A stretch of 64,000 nt of DNA from Clostridium saccharoperbutylacetonicum N1-4(HMT) (GTDB lineage: Bacteria; Bacillota; Clostridia; Clostridiales; Clostridiaceae): the NCBI RefSeq assembly GCF_000340885.1, contig NC_020291.1, positions 1,611,001 to 1,675,000 of the forward strand. The letters are read 5' to 3'. The translations under genes and the position numbers were made by a program. Below, in pieces: positions 55,500 through 64,000 of the stretch (positions are counted from its first letter, which is position 1; each line of letters opens with the position of its first letter). Under the pieces are notes generated by a model that made no database searches, was not told the DNA's origin, and saw only the letters and a list, made by a program, of their open reading frames with translations.

Positions 55500-56513
55500 A
55501 TGGGTAAAAAATACATTATGTTTGTTAATGAAAATGGGTTTTTAACAGACAAAGATGAGAATTTCACGATGGTTGGGGTAGTATTTGAATGCGATTATTG
55601 CGGTGATTCTAAGTATTATGAATGTGAACTTAAAATGAAGTTGGATGAGTATAAGAATAAGGTATTTAGTGGTGGTACTAATGTATTTTTAGATGATATG
55701 ATTCTTAAAGAAGAGGTTTACAGAGGGATAAATAAGAGAGAAAGAACAAAATTTGCAAGTGAATTAGCATCATTATTTAAGGATTTCAAATTTTCAATAG
55801 TTACTAGTACTGTTAAAAGAGATATGTCAGATTCATATTCAAGAGCAGCTAAAAAATTATTGAAAGAATTTTATACTTATGTAATGAAAAAGAATGGACA
55901 ATCAGGTGGGATTATTTTAGAAGCAAAAAATGATAAGAGTGGTAATCAACAGGCTTTCTTTGATATATATAATGATAGAAATGAGAACTTAAATATAATA
56001 GGTGACGTTTCTGAAAAGATTAGTAGTTTTATGATATGTGATAAAAGCAACAATATGTTTGGAACTGGTATAGAGTTATTGAATGTATTAAATAATATAT
56101 TGTTTAGAGTATCTAACGGTTTTAAAGAATTCGATTCAAAAATAATATCTTATGTTGAATATGGTAATAGAAATAAAGTTTTTGATATTATTAAACGCAA
56201 GATATATAAAGATGTAGAAATAAGAATTGGAGAAGAACTATCAAGTGAAAAGCTTGTTAACAGTGCAACTCTATTTAATCAAGAATTAAAGGAATTAAAA
56301 GAATTAAAAGACGAATTAGTATTTAAGAACATAATAATTAATAAACAAGAAGAAAAAATTGAACAGTTAACTGCTAAAGTTAATTTATTAAATGAACAGT
56401 TAGAAGCAGTTTTATTTAATAAGGAAAGTGAAAATATGATGTCTAAAATTCTTTCTGAAATAAATGTCAAAATTCAAGGCTTCGATAAAATGACTAAAGT
56501 AGCTAAGAATTAA
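55500..56513 (+). CDS. Uncharacterised protein, possibly DUF3800-like, with C-terminal coiled coil
   Basis: 337 aa from the ATG at 55500 (AAAGGAGAG upstream; an earlier in-frame start at 55449 is weaker). The start KYIMFVNENGFLTDKDENFT followed by VGVVFE resembles the DUF3800 opening (an IDESG motif then a strand), but the first acidic residue is Asn. The middle (AAKKLLKEFYTYV and GGIILEAKNDKSGNQQAFFD) also fits that RNase-H-like family. Residues about 275-325 form a coiled coil (ELKELKELKDEL, QEEKIEQLTAKVNLLNEQLE). It is monocistronic, between two terminators. Function unknown. Confidence 0.6.
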   Translation: MGKKYIMFVNENGFLTDKDENFTMVGVVFECDYCGDSKYYECELKMKLDEYKNKVFSGGTNVFLDDMILKEEVYRGINKRERTKFASELASLFKDFKFSIVTSTVKRDMSDSYSRAAKKLLKEFYTYVMKKNGQSGGIILEAKNDKSGNQQAFFDIYNDRNENLNIIGDVSEKISSFMICDKSNNMFGTGIELLNVLNNILFRVSNGFKEFDSKIISYVEYGNRNKVFDIIKRKIYKDVEIRIGEELSSEKLVNSATLFNQELKELKELKDELVFKNIIINKQEEKIEQLTAKVNLLNEQLEAVLFNKESENMMSKILSEINVKIQGFDKMTKVAKN

Positions 56514-56591
56514 ACTTTGAATTTAAATGAAGAACAGAATAATAATTATGAATATTAGGATATAGAAGTGGTAAGAAAATAAATGGGTTAG

Positions 56592-56632
56592 AACTACCTC
56601 AAAGTAAAATAATGCTTTGAGGTAGTTTTTTT
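56592..56632. terminator. Bidirectional terminator
   Basis: AACTACCTCAAAG (56592-56604) is a perfect complement of CTTTGAGGTAGTT (56615-56627), with T residues following. It lies between convergent genes ending at 56513 and 56637. Confidence 0.9.
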
Positions 56633-56636
56633 ATGC

Positions 56637-57497
56637 TTAATTTTTAGAAGAAAAAGTGCTAGGTGATCTATTAAACATATTTTTAAAGGAACGAAGAAAG
56701 GATGAATAATCATTAAATCCACATAGTGCATAAACTTTAGTAATGGACTCTCCTGATTTAATAAGATCCTTAGCCAGTAAAAGCCTTTTTTGATTCACAT
56801 AATTGTGAACAGTGTATCCAGTTTCTCTTTTAAACTTGTGCATAAGATAATATTTACTAAGGTAAAATTTTTGAGATAAAGTTTCTATGGAAAGATCTTC
56901 ACATAAATTATTATTTATGTACTTTAAAATTGTTTCTATTTGCTTATCGTATTTAAGGTTAAGAGAATTTTCATCATTTATATATGCATTATCTAGGTGA
57001 ACTCTATTTAAATATATAAGCAATTGGATAAATAATGAATTACTTAAAAGCTTGCTGCCAAAGTTATTTGAATTAAAGGAGTTTTCAAGAGATTCAATTA
57101 TAAATTTAATATTGTCTTGAAAATTTGTTTCTAATCTAATGAGATTAAAACTCTTTTCGTTTGCTAATTTAAAGCATGTCAATAAATCACAGTTTTCATA
57201 GCTATGATTATCTATAAAATTTGAATCAGCCCAAATAATGATTCTTTCATAAGTTTTAGCTGGATTAATAATAGGTTTATGGACATCATGGTTATTAACA
57301 AGTAAAATATCCCAAGGTTTTAAATTATAAGCCTTACCTTCAATTAAATAAGTTACATCTCCAGAGAGAAAAATTATTATTTTATTAAAGTCATGGTAAT
57401 GAAATTCAAATTCTTGATTTTTTTTATCCTTTAAATGAAAGAGTTGAAAGTCTCTATTTAAGTAGCCAGATTTATTATTAATATAATCTTTATTCAT
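56637..57497 (-). CDS. AraC-family regulator with cupin sensor
   Basis: 286 aa. The N-terminal ~130 residues are an AraC-type cupin (FEFHYHDFNKIIIFLSG, LKPWDILLVNNHDVHKP), which often binds sugars. The C-terminal pair of helix-turn-helices is LSIETLSQKFYLSKYYLMHK and ITKVYALCGFNDYSSFLRSF, ending FNRSPSTF. AAGGTGA precedes the ATG. Element copy 6 lies in its upstream region. The target genes cannot be told; the closest unit read away from it is murE. Confidence 0.88.
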   Translation of the reverse strand: MNKDYINNKSGYLNRDFQLFHLKDKKNQEFEFHYHDFNKIIIFLSGDVTYLIEGKAYNLKPWDILLVNNHDVHKPIINPAKTYERIIIWADSNFIDNHSYENCDLLTCFKLANEKSFNLIRLETNFQDNIKFIIESLENSFNSNNFGSKLLSNSLFIQLLIYLNRVHLDNAYINDENSLNLKYDKQIETILKYINNNLCEDLSIETLSQKFYLSKYYLMHKFKRETGYTVHNYVNQKRLLLAKDLIKSGESITKVYALCGFNDYSSFLRSFKNMFNRSPSTFSSKN

Positions 57498-57579
57498 ATA
57501 GCAATCACCTTTTAAATTTATATATAAGTTCTATATGCATTCCAATTATCAATTAATTGAACTTTATCCTTGGAATTAT

Positions 57580-58008
57580 AGATATCCAAAGCGAGAATTA
57601 GACTTATGCAACAATTAGCGAAATCAGATACATTTATCTTCCACAGGACTAGTGAAATTTTCGCTGGAAGGTTCTAAATGGTGGCTTGTCGTCATTTCAG
57701 CGTGTTCCAGATGTAAAATCCCCAAGGAGAAAGTTCATGTTTCCAAATATAAAATTTGGACATTCACTTTTAGACAAGCTGAAAATGAAACAAGCCATAG
57801 AGGAAACTCGACTCACTTTCGTTCGCTGAGTAAGCGATTCACACCAAATCACAGATTTGGGTTCTCTGCTTAACAACCATCATCAGCTCAATTTCACATG
57901 CCTGCTTCCAGAAAAATGTATCTAATTTCTAGTGTAGTGTTACGATTATAATTTCTCGATGATGCATACATATTCCGTTTATAAGTTTGATTTTTAATTT
58001 GGATATCT
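57580..58008 (+). repeat. MITE-like structured element, copy 6 (with insertion in the right arm)
   Basis: 429 bp, bounded by AGATATCCAAA (57580-57590) and TTTGGATATCT (57998-58008). It has the long centre. At about 57797-57873 the CCCCCATTAAG segment of other copies is replaced by about 75 bp containing hairpins CTCACTTTCGTTCGCTGAG and CCAAATC-ACA-GATTTGG. It lies between the divergent AraC and murE genes. Confidence 0.92.
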
Positions 58009-58154
58009 ATGTCAGTATTTATAATTGGCACATATATAGTCAATTTAAATGATAGAGCACTTTTTGCAATATTTCAAGCAATATATGCACTATTTATTGC
58101 GAAAATGTTGAATATAATTATATTATGGTAAAAACATATTTGGAGGAAAAAACA

Positions 58155-59624
58155 ATGAAGTTATATAAATTATTGCAGGATATAAAGTACGAAGTGATTA
58201 ATGGCGGTGTTGATATAGATATCTCAAATATTAGTTATGATTCAAGAAAAATAAAAGAAGATTCAATATTCGTTTGCATAAATGGGGCAAATGTGAATGG
58301 ACATGATTATATAAAAGAAGCAATAAAAAAAGGCGCTTTAGCAATAATAATTGAGGAAGAAATACAAGTTAATAATGAAAATATAACTGTAATAAAAGTA
58401 GATAATTCAAAAGTGGCATTAGCAAGTATTGCAAACTTATTTTATAATAAGCCATCAAAAGAGATTAATTTAGTTGGAGTAACAGGGACTAATGGAAAAA
58501 CTACGGTTATTCATTATATCAAAGATATACTAGAAGCATATAATAAGAGAACAGCTGTAATAGGTACTTTAGGCTATGAATTTGAAAATAAAGAGGCAAG
58601 TATACAAAAAATAAATCCAACAACACCAGAAGCATTGGAGTTACAAGGTTTGTTTAGAGAGTTCATTGATAAAGGTGCTGAAAATGTAGTAATGGAAGTT
58701 ACGTCCTCTGCGTTGGCAAAGTATAGAGTTGAAAATTGTGACTTTAATGTTGGTGTATTTACAAATTTATCTCAAGATCATCTAGATGAACATGGTACTA
58801 TGGAAAATTATAAAAATGAAAAAATGAAATTATTTAGAAAATGTTCTATAGGAGTTATTAATTTAGATGATAAGATTGCAGAAGAAATTATAGAAAAAGC
58901 AACTTGTAAGATTTTAACTTATGGAATAAATAAAGAAGCTGATATTAAAGCAACAGATATTAGATATAAAAATGATTGTGTTATCTTTAAGATTAAGTTT
59001 AAAGAAATGAATTGGTCTTGGTGGTCAGGGAAAGATTTAAAAGTTAATATTCCAGGGAAAGTGACTGTTTATAATGCTTTAGCAGCAATAGGTGCTTGCT
59101 TAGGGCTTGGAATGGATATTAGTGATGTTATTAGTGCATTATCTAACCTTAAATATGTTCCAGGTCGATTAGAAATGGTAACAAACAGTTTAAATAAAAA
59201 TATAATAGTTGATTATGCGCATACACCAGATGCTTTGGAAAGATTATTAATGATGGCAAGAGAAACTACTGATGGAAGATTAGTAACTGTATTTGGCTGT
59301 GGTGGAGATAGGGATAAATCAAAGAGAAAGATTATGGGAATGGCAGCTGGAATTTTATCAGATTATTGTATAATAACCTCTGATAATCCAAGGACAGAAG
59401 ATCCAGAAAAGATTATTGAAGATGTAGAAGAAGGAATGGAGAAAATAAATTCAAGCTATGAAAAAATTGCAGATAGAAGAAAGGCCATTGAAAAAGGCTT
59501 AAAGCTTTTAAAAGAAGAGGATTTGTTAATAATAGCAGGAAAAGGTCATGAGAATTATCAAATAATAGGTGATGAAAAGATACATTTTGACGACAGGGAA
59601 ATCGTTAAAGAAATTTTAGGATAA
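58155..59624 (+). CDS. murE: UDP-MurNAc-tripeptide synthetase (meso-DAP-adding)
   Basis: 489 aa from the ATG at 58155 (GGAGGA upstream; an in-frame ATG at 58125 is weaker). Mur ligase domains in order: UDP-binding N-domain (DISNISYDSRK, FVCINGANVNGHDYI), central ATPase (GVTGTNGKTTVIHYI, TTPEALELQ) and C-domain. The motif DNPRTEDP matches the DNPR set that selects meso-diaminopimelate over lysine. It adds this residue to the cell-wall precursor in the cytoplasm. It stands alone, outside a mur cluster, flanked on both sides by elements 6 and 7. Confidence 0.94.
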   Translation: MKLYKLLQDIKYEVINGGVDIDISNISYDSRKIKEDSIFVCINGANVNGHDYIKEAIKKGALAIIIEEEIQVNNENITVIKVDNSKVALASIANLFYNKPSKEINLVGVTGTNGKTTVIHYIKDILEAYNKRTAVIGTLGYEFENKEASIQKINPTTPEALELQGLFREFIDKGAENVVMEVTSSALAKYRVENCDFNVGVFTNLSQDHLDEHGTMENYKNEKMKLFRKCSIGVINLDDKIAEEIIEKATCKILTYGINKEADIKATDIRYKNDCVIFKIKFKEMNWSWWSGKDLKVNIPGKVTVYNALAAIGACLGLGMDISDVISALSNLKYVPGRLEMVTNSLNKNIIVDYAHTPDALERLLMMARETTDGRLVTVFGCGGDRDKSKRKIMGMAAGILSDYCIITSDNPRTEDPEKIIEDVEEGMEKINSSYEKIADRRKAIEKGLKLLKEEDLLIIAGKGHENYQIIGDEKIHFDDREIVKEILG

Positions 59625-59629
59625 ATTAA

Positions 59630-59989
59630 AGATATCCAAATCGAAAATTAGACTTATGCAACAATTACTTAAATCAGATACATTTATCTTCCACAGGACT
59701 AGTGAAATTTTCGCTGGAAAGTTCTAAATGGCGGCTTGTCGTCATTTCAGCATGTTCCAGATGTAAAATCCCCGAGGAGAAAGTTCATGCTTCCAAATAT
59801 AAAATTTGGACATTCACTTTTGGACAAGCTGAAAATGAAACAAGCCCCTATTAAGAACCATCATCAGCTCAATTTCACATGCCTGCTTCCAGAAAAATGT
59901 ATCTGATTTCTAGTGTAGTATTACGATTATAATTTCTCAATAATACATATATATTATATTTATAAGTTGAATTATTAATTTGGATATCT
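59630..59989 (+). repeat. MITE-like structured element, copy 7
   Basis: 360 bp, bounded by AGATATCCAAA (59630-59640) and TTTGGATATCT (59979-59989), five bases after the murE stop. AAATCAGATACATTT (59671-59685) is a perfect complement of 59895-59909. It carries the long centre with the CCAAAT-ATAAA-ATTTGG hairpin. A terminator follows at 60027, beyond the element. Confidence 0.93.
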
Positions 59990-60026
59990 ATAATAATATG
60001 GTTTAGAAGTTAAATTCAAAAAGTTA

Positions 60027-60063
60027 AAAAATCTCTGCAATTTTAGATTGTAGAGATTTTTTG
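60027..60063 (+). terminator. Terminator displaced from murE
   Basis: AAATCTCTGCAA pairs with TTGTAGAGATTT around a short loop and is followed by a T-run. It lies about 400 nt after the murE stop with element copy 7 in between. Confidence 0.8.
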
Positions 60064-60159
60064 TAATAAGTATTATTAATTCTAATTATAGTATATAGAT
60101 ATATTATAAAGGAATGGTCTAAAATATTAATTATATTAGAAGGAGAGGAATGAAGATCT

Positions 60160-61104
60160 ATGAGAAATACATTAATTATTAGTGAAAGTCATTATGGAAC
60201 TGCTAAAAGGGCTGCGGACATAATTGCTTTAATTTTAGGAAATTCAAGAAGTGTTGATGTAAGCAAGGTTCCACTGGAAATTAATAAATATAAAAATATA
60301 GTCTTGGTATTTGGGTTTTATGGATATAACACTGGAAAAAAGCTTAAAGAATATTTAGTGCTTGAAAAAAATAATATGGTAACTAAAAATGTAGCTATTA
60401 TTGGAGTTGGATTATCGTGCAAAGATATTACTAAATATGCAGAATCTATTGAAAATTGTATTGGTAAAAAGGCAGAGTTTGTAGATTTTGTTCAAGGAGA
60501 ATTGAGAATTGATAAGCTTACTGAAGAAGATAAAATAATTTTAATGGATTTTTTTAAAAAGACAAATATGAAATTCGAGGATATGGGGAATTTTGATAAG
60601 AAAAAAGCAATTGAATTAGCAAGCAGATTAGCAAGAATTTTAAATAAGCCTGAACAAGAAATGGAAAGGGAAGAATTAATAAATGAAATTAATAAGTTTA
60701 TTACGAGTCATAATACCTGTACTCTTTCAACTGGAAGTGGAAATTTTATTAGAAATACACCAATAGAACATATATATTATAAAAATAATTTCTATTTTAT
60801 TAGTGAAGGCGGATTTAAATTTAAGGGATTATTACAAAATTCAAATGTGTGTATAGCTATATTTAATAATTACACTTCTATGAGTAATCTTAAAGGGCTG
60901 CAGGTATCAGGGAAGGGGATGCTGATTCCTTATTTAAGTGAGGAATATATTGAAGGGATGAGCTTTAAAGGAATAAAAATGGAAACTTTGAATAATATTC
61001 CAATAAACATGAATTTGATAAAGGTTGTTCCAGAACAATTTGAGTTTTTAAATACAGATTTTAAAAATAAAGGATTTGATTCAAAGCAGTATTATTTTGC
61101 ATAA
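60160..61104 (+). CDS. Flavodoxin domain fused to a PNPOx-like FMN-binding domain
   Basis: 314 aa. Residues 1 to about 150 resemble flavodoxin-type proteins (LIISESHYGTAKRAADIIAL, VLVFGFYGYNTGKKL, IGVGLSCKD), the arrangement seen in HemG-like flavodoxins. Residues about 170-300 form a pyridoxamine-phosphate-oxidase-like split barrel (EINKFITSHNTCTLSTGSGN, NFYFISEGGFKFKGLLQNSN, LKGLQVSGKGMLI). Both halves probably bind FMN, suggesting electron transfer within one chain. Substrate unknown. AGGAGAGG is upstream of the start. No cysteine cluster or membrane segment. Confidence 0.78.
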   Translation: MRNTLIISESHYGTAKRAADIIALILGNSRSVDVSKVPLEINKYKNIVLVFGFYGYNTGKKLKEYLVLEKNNMVTKNVAIIGVGLSCKDITKYAESIENCIGKKAEFVDFVQGELRIDKLTEEDKIILMDFFKKTNMKFEDMGNFDKKKAIELASRLARILNKPEQEMEREELINEINKFITSHNTCTLSTGSGNFIRNTPIEHIYYKNNFYFISEGGFKFKGLLQNSNVCIAIFNNYTSMSNLKGLQVSGKGMLIPYLSEEYIEGMSFKGIKMETLNNIPINMNLIKVVPEQFEFLNTDFKNKGFDSKQYYFA

Positions 61105-61237
61105 TAAAAAAGGCGCTATGTAGTTTTTATAATTATCAGCAACGTGACTATATAGAGTTGGTTTACTTGTATATAGATATTGTATTAAAATATAGTATAA
61201 TAATTAATAGATTAAAAAGTGAGAGGAACTAAAGTCT

Positions 61238-62008
61238 ATGGATATTAAGTCGAATGAATTATTTTGGAGTGCTGGAATAGATGAAGTAAAAAAGGGTTAT
61301 ATTGAAACTGAAAATGATTATAGATGTATTATATGTGAAGAAGCTTATGAAAAAGGACGCATATTTGAAGTGAATTCAAAATTATATGATGCAAGAAAGG
61401 CAGCAGAATTACATATTCAAGAAAAACATGGTTCAATGCTTGAATATTTACTTAGAATGAATTCAAATTTCACAGGCGTGTCTGAGGTACAAAGAGAGTT
61501 AATAACACTAATAGCTCAAGGGTTAACGGATAAAGAAATAGCAGCAGAGCTTGGAGTTGCACAATCAACTATAAGAAATCATAGATTTAAGTTAAGAGAA
61601 AAGGAAAAGCAAGCAAAATTATTCTTAGCCATGATGGATTTACTTTCAAAAAATACTAATAAGAAGATTAATAAATTAGATAAAGGCATTATATGTGATC
61701 CTCATAAAACAGCAACTACCATAGATGATAGGTTTAATATAACTGATGAAGAAAAATTAAATGTAATTAACACATATATGGATGAAAATAAAGCTTTGAA
61801 GAGCTATCCTGCTAAGGAAAAGAAAAAAATTATTGTCTTAGAAGAGATATCAAAGAATTTTACAAATGGAAAGACTTATTCAGAAAAAGAAATAAATAGG
61901 ATCCTTGAAAGAGTGTATGAAGATTATGCAACAATAAGAAGGGCGTTAATAGAGTATGGTTTTATTGAAAGAGCTAAAGATTGTAGCAGTTATTGGTTAA
62001 AAGAATAA
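61238..62008 (+). CDS. LuxR-type HTH regulator with DUF2087 and N-terminal Zn-finger-like motif
   Basis: 256 aa. The N-terminus has CIICEEAYEKGRIFEV followed by H..H in ELHIQEKHG, a C2H2-like arrangement. A LuxR-type helix-turn-helix is central (VQRELITLIAQGLTDKEIAA and AQSTIRNHRFKLRE). The C-terminal ~75 residues match DUF2087 (LKSYPAKEKKKIIVLEEISK to YGFIERAKDCSSYWLKE). It has no receiver domain. It is followed after 31 nt by the RelA/SpoT-type gene, probably co-transcribed. Zinc or redox sensing is possible. Confidence 0.82.
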   Translation: MDIKSNELFWSAGIDEVKKGYIETENDYRCIICEEAYEKGRIFEVNSKLYDARKAAELHIQEKHGSMLEYLLRMNSNFTGVSEVQRELITLIAQGLTDKEIAAELGVAQSTIRNHRFKLREKEKQAKLFLAMMDLLSKNTNKKINKLDKGIICDPHKTATTIDDRFNITDEEKLNVINTYMDENKALKSYPAKEKKKIIVLEEISKNFTNGKTYSEKEINRILERVYEDYATIRRALIEYGFIERAKDCSSYWLKE

Positions 62009-62039
62009 ATTTAAATTAAAAATAAAGGGGCATATATAG

Positions 62040-62846
62040 ATGGATAAAAAATTTAGTATGCATGGATTTTTATCCAAGTATCCTAGAACAGAAGAAACTA
62101 TTTTAAAACACAATATAAATGTGGATAATCTTAAGGAAATTTACGAAGATTATATGGAATATAAAAATTCATATGAAAGTCAAGCAGAGTTTATAGCTAA
62201 TATATTGAGATCAGAAAATATGGTACATTCAGTTAAATCCAGAATTAAGGATCCAGATAGATTAATTGAGAAGATTATAAGAAAAACAGAAGATAGAAAG
62301 AGTAAATATGGAAGTGATTTTGAATTTACAGTAGAAAACTATAAAAATGAAATAAATGACTTAATAGGAATTAGGGTTATTCATATTTTTAAGGATCAAT
62401 GGCAGGGAATACATGAATTTATTTCTAAGACTTGGAATGTAATTGAGATTACAGCTAATGTTAGAGATGGTGATAACATAGAAGTTTTTGATGATCCTAG
62501 TATTGAGGTAAGATCGAAAGCATCTGGATATAGATCTGTTCATTATCTTGTGGAATTTTATCCAACGAATCAAAAGGTTATTGCCGAAATACAGGTTAGA
62601 ACGATTTTTGAAGAAGGTTATGGAGAAATTGATCATAGATTAAGATATTCACATAATGAAATTCCAGAAATTTTGAAATCAAACTTATTATTATTTAATA
62701 GAATTGTAGGAAGTGCAGATGAAATGGCATCTTTAATCAACAATTTAAGCAAGGAATGGGGAGAAAAAGAGACAAATTATAAAAAAATAATAGAGAAACA
62801 AAAAGCAGAAATATATAAATTAAAAAACAACAAAATACAAAATTAG
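62040..62846 (+). CDS. RelA/SpoT-domain (p)ppGpp synthetase-like protein
   Basis: 268 aa with one RelA_SpoT nucleotidyltransferase domain (about 45-200). Motifs are VKSRIKDPDRLIEKIIRK, NDLIGIRVIHIF, KASGYRSVHYLVEF and AEIQVRTIFEEGYGEIDHRL. No HD hydrolase, TGS or ACT domain is present, so it would be a small alarmone synthetase-like enzyme, longer than YjbM/YwaC types (~210 aa), with a helical extension at the end (KKIIEKQKAEIYKLKNNK). It would make (p)ppGpp or a related nucleotide in the cytoplasm. AAAGGGG precedes the ATG. Confidence 0.87.
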   Translation: MDKKFSMHGFLSKYPRTEETILKHNINVDNLKEIYEDYMEYKNSYESQAEFIANILRSENMVHSVKSRIKDPDRLIEKIIRKTEDRKSKYGSDFEFTVENYKNEINDLIGIRVIHIFKDQWQGIHEFISKTWNVIEITANVRDGDNIEVFDDPSIEVRSKASGYRSVHYLVEFYPTNQKVIAEIQVRTIFEEGYGEIDHRLRYSHNEIPEILKSNLLLFNRIVGSADEMASLINNLSKEWGEKETNYKKIIEKQKAEIYKLKNNKIQN

Positions 62847-62948
62847 CAGTATGAATTATAACTAGTAACGATTCATTTAATTTCCTTGACCGACAATAGC
62901 TAGTCTTTATATAATTATATATAAAGAGTATTGAGAGGGGGTATTTAA

Positions 62949-64000
62949 ATGATTTATGTGCCTCAATTTAAATTGAAAAGTGGTATGGAACTGGCTTGCG
63001 ATATAGAACTAGATTCTAAAATGAAATCAAAAGCCTTGCTATTTAAAAAAGGAACTATATTAACAAAAGATAATATTGATAATTTAGTTAAGTTCGGTAT
63101 TGTTGGCGTTTATATTGAAGACGGAAGAAATAATGAGATTTTAGATTACAAATTAAGAAAAGAATCAGTATTTGCAATTAAAAAAATATTTGATGTTTGC
63201 GAAAACACTCATAAGATTTTGGATGAAAATAGTATAAAAGAAATTGAGAAAATATCTGAAAAACTTGTTGAAAATATTAGTAAAAATAAAGGCGTTACTG
63301 TAGGAATTTCTGATTTGCAGACCTACGATGAAGATACATATTTACATTCTCTAAGTGTGACTGTCATATCAATTGCAATAGGAGCAGAATTGGGATTAGA
63401 TAAGCAACAGCTTTGCAATTTAGGTGTATGTGCTTTGATGCATGATATTGGAAAAGTTGAAATTCCTATTGAACTAATTTCAAAACCAGGTAAATTAACT
63501 GATATTGAATTTGATATAGTAAAAACACATGCAACATTAGGTGCAAATTACATAATAAAAAATGATTTGTTAGATAAAGAAATATATTTAGGGATAATTA
63601 GTCATCATGAAAAATATGATGGATCTGGATATCCGAATGGATTGAAAAAAAATGAGATACCTATTTTTGGAAGAATAATTACAGTTGCAGATGTGTATGA
63701 TGCTTTAACAGCCAAAAGACCTTATAGACAACCAATAAAACCATTTGAGGCAATTGAATATATCATGGGTGGCGTAGGGACTAGCTTTGATTATGATGTG
63801 GTTAAAGCTTTTTTGAGAAAGATAGAACCATATTCTGTAGGAGTTCATGTAAGATTGAGTGATGGTAGAAAGGGCATTATAATGAAAGTAAACCATGAAA
63901 ATCCATTAAGACCAATATTAAAAATTGTAGGGGGAGATGGGGAAGTTTTAGATCTTTTAAGTGATTCCAGTTTGAAGAATATTGTTATTAAGGGTATTGA
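62949..64000 (+). CDS. HD-GYP domain protein, 3' end cut by the window
   Basis: At least 350 aa, open to the last base, so the C-terminus is missing. ATG at 62949 with GAGAGGGGG upstream. The N-terminal ~110 residues (IYVPQFKLKSGMELACDIEL) form the same small domain as in the gene at 5322. HD-GYP follows: LMHDIGKVEIP, THATLGANYI, HHEKYDGSGYP and VADVYDALTAKRPYR. The small C-terminal beta domain (VHVRLSDGRKGIIMKVNHEN) is nearly complete. It is predicted to hydrolyse c-di-GMP. It follows the alarmone synthetase gene by 100 nt. Confidence 0.88.
   Translation, partial: MIYVPQFKLKSGMELACDIELDSKMKSKALLFKKGTILTKDNIDNLVKFGIVGVYIEDGRNNEILDYKLRKESVFAIKKIFDVCENTHKILDENSIKEIEKISEKLVENISKNKGVTVGISDLQTYDEDTYLHSLSVTVISIAIGAELGLDKQQLCNLGVCALMHDIGKVEIPIELISKPGKLTDIEFDIVKTHATLGANYIIKNDLLDKEIYLGIISHHEKYDGSGYPNGLKKNEIPIFGRIITVADVYDALTAKRPYRQPIKPFEAIEYIMGGVGTSFDYDVVKAFLRKIEPYSVGVHVRLSDGRKGIIMKVNHENPLRPILKIVGGDGEVLDLLSDSSLKNIVIKGI

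Noticed and set aside
57652..57873. 73-codon ORF inside element copy 6
   Set aside because: It starts in the conserved left arm and runs through the nested insert; the frame is closed in all other copies.

Overview
The window looks like a chromosome segment of a solventogenic or saccharolytic Clostridium (cluster I, C. beijerinckii-like). The evidence is very A+T-rich DNA, strong AGGAGG ribosome sites with frequent TTG and GTG starts, clostridial domain families (YtaF, DUF1294, DUF2238, PheB-type ACT), a meso-DAP-type MurE and a large secreted xylan-degrading cluster. The species is inferred from gene content, not established.

Layout. 1-6.5 kb: end of an unknown gene, a two-gene c-di-GMP/phosphorelay operon (REC-HD-GYP, REC-HPt), ytaF, a Cof-type HAD phosphatase and a second HD-GYP protein. 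6.5-13 kb: adenine deaminase, a lactonase-like beta-propeller protein, metA (predicted homoserine acetyltransferase), small membrane proteins and a divergent cis-prenyltransferase. 13-16.6 kb: a tandem repeat, then a segment visibly richer in G+C with two flavin reductases, an AraC regulator and remnants of an extradiol dioxygenase and an iron alcohol dehydrogenase; it reads as decaying acquired DNA. 16.9-24.9 kb: hemA, a precorrin-2 dehydrogenase-like gene, hemC, a cobA-hemD fusion, hemB and hemL (tetrapyrrole synthesis to precorrin-2 for corrinoid/siroheme), then queH and a DUF3867-like gene. 25.8-34.2 kb: secreted xylan cluster (GH43-CBM6, GH30, GH10, GH62, CE1, CE4-like, GH10), which together would debranch, deacylate and cut glucurono-arabinoxylan. 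34.3-43 kb: esterase, an unknown protein, thrC-thrB-ACT, a secreted GH5 cellulase and a CorC/HlyC-type membrane protein. 43.8-53 kb: a large SPFH protein, an ABC exporter with two-component system, a PLC-like protein, an MFS exporter and a 46-residue protein. 53.3-64 kb: ECF sigma factor with an RsgI-like anti-sigma, a possible DUF3800-like protein, an AraC regulator, murE, a flavodoxin-PNPOx fusion, a LuxR/DUF2087 regulator, a RelA/SpoT-domain synthetase and a third HD-GYP protein cut by the window end.

The most unusual feature is a family of seven dispersed non-coding elements (about 310-430 bp) at 3806, 25039, 35383, 42961, 46136, 57580 and 59630. They share terminal inverted repeats built on AGATATCCAAA, long internal complementary arms and a variable central module. 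All seven lie in the same orientation. Three sit between a stop codon and what looks like that gene's own terminator, and three sit in upstream regions. They behave like a structured MITE family that has invaded regulatory gaps. Other points of note are an in-frame internal ribosome site in the anti-sigma gene just before its membrane segment, a frameshifted CHB_HEX-type domain remnant in the xylan cluster, and several enzymes with altered signature residues.
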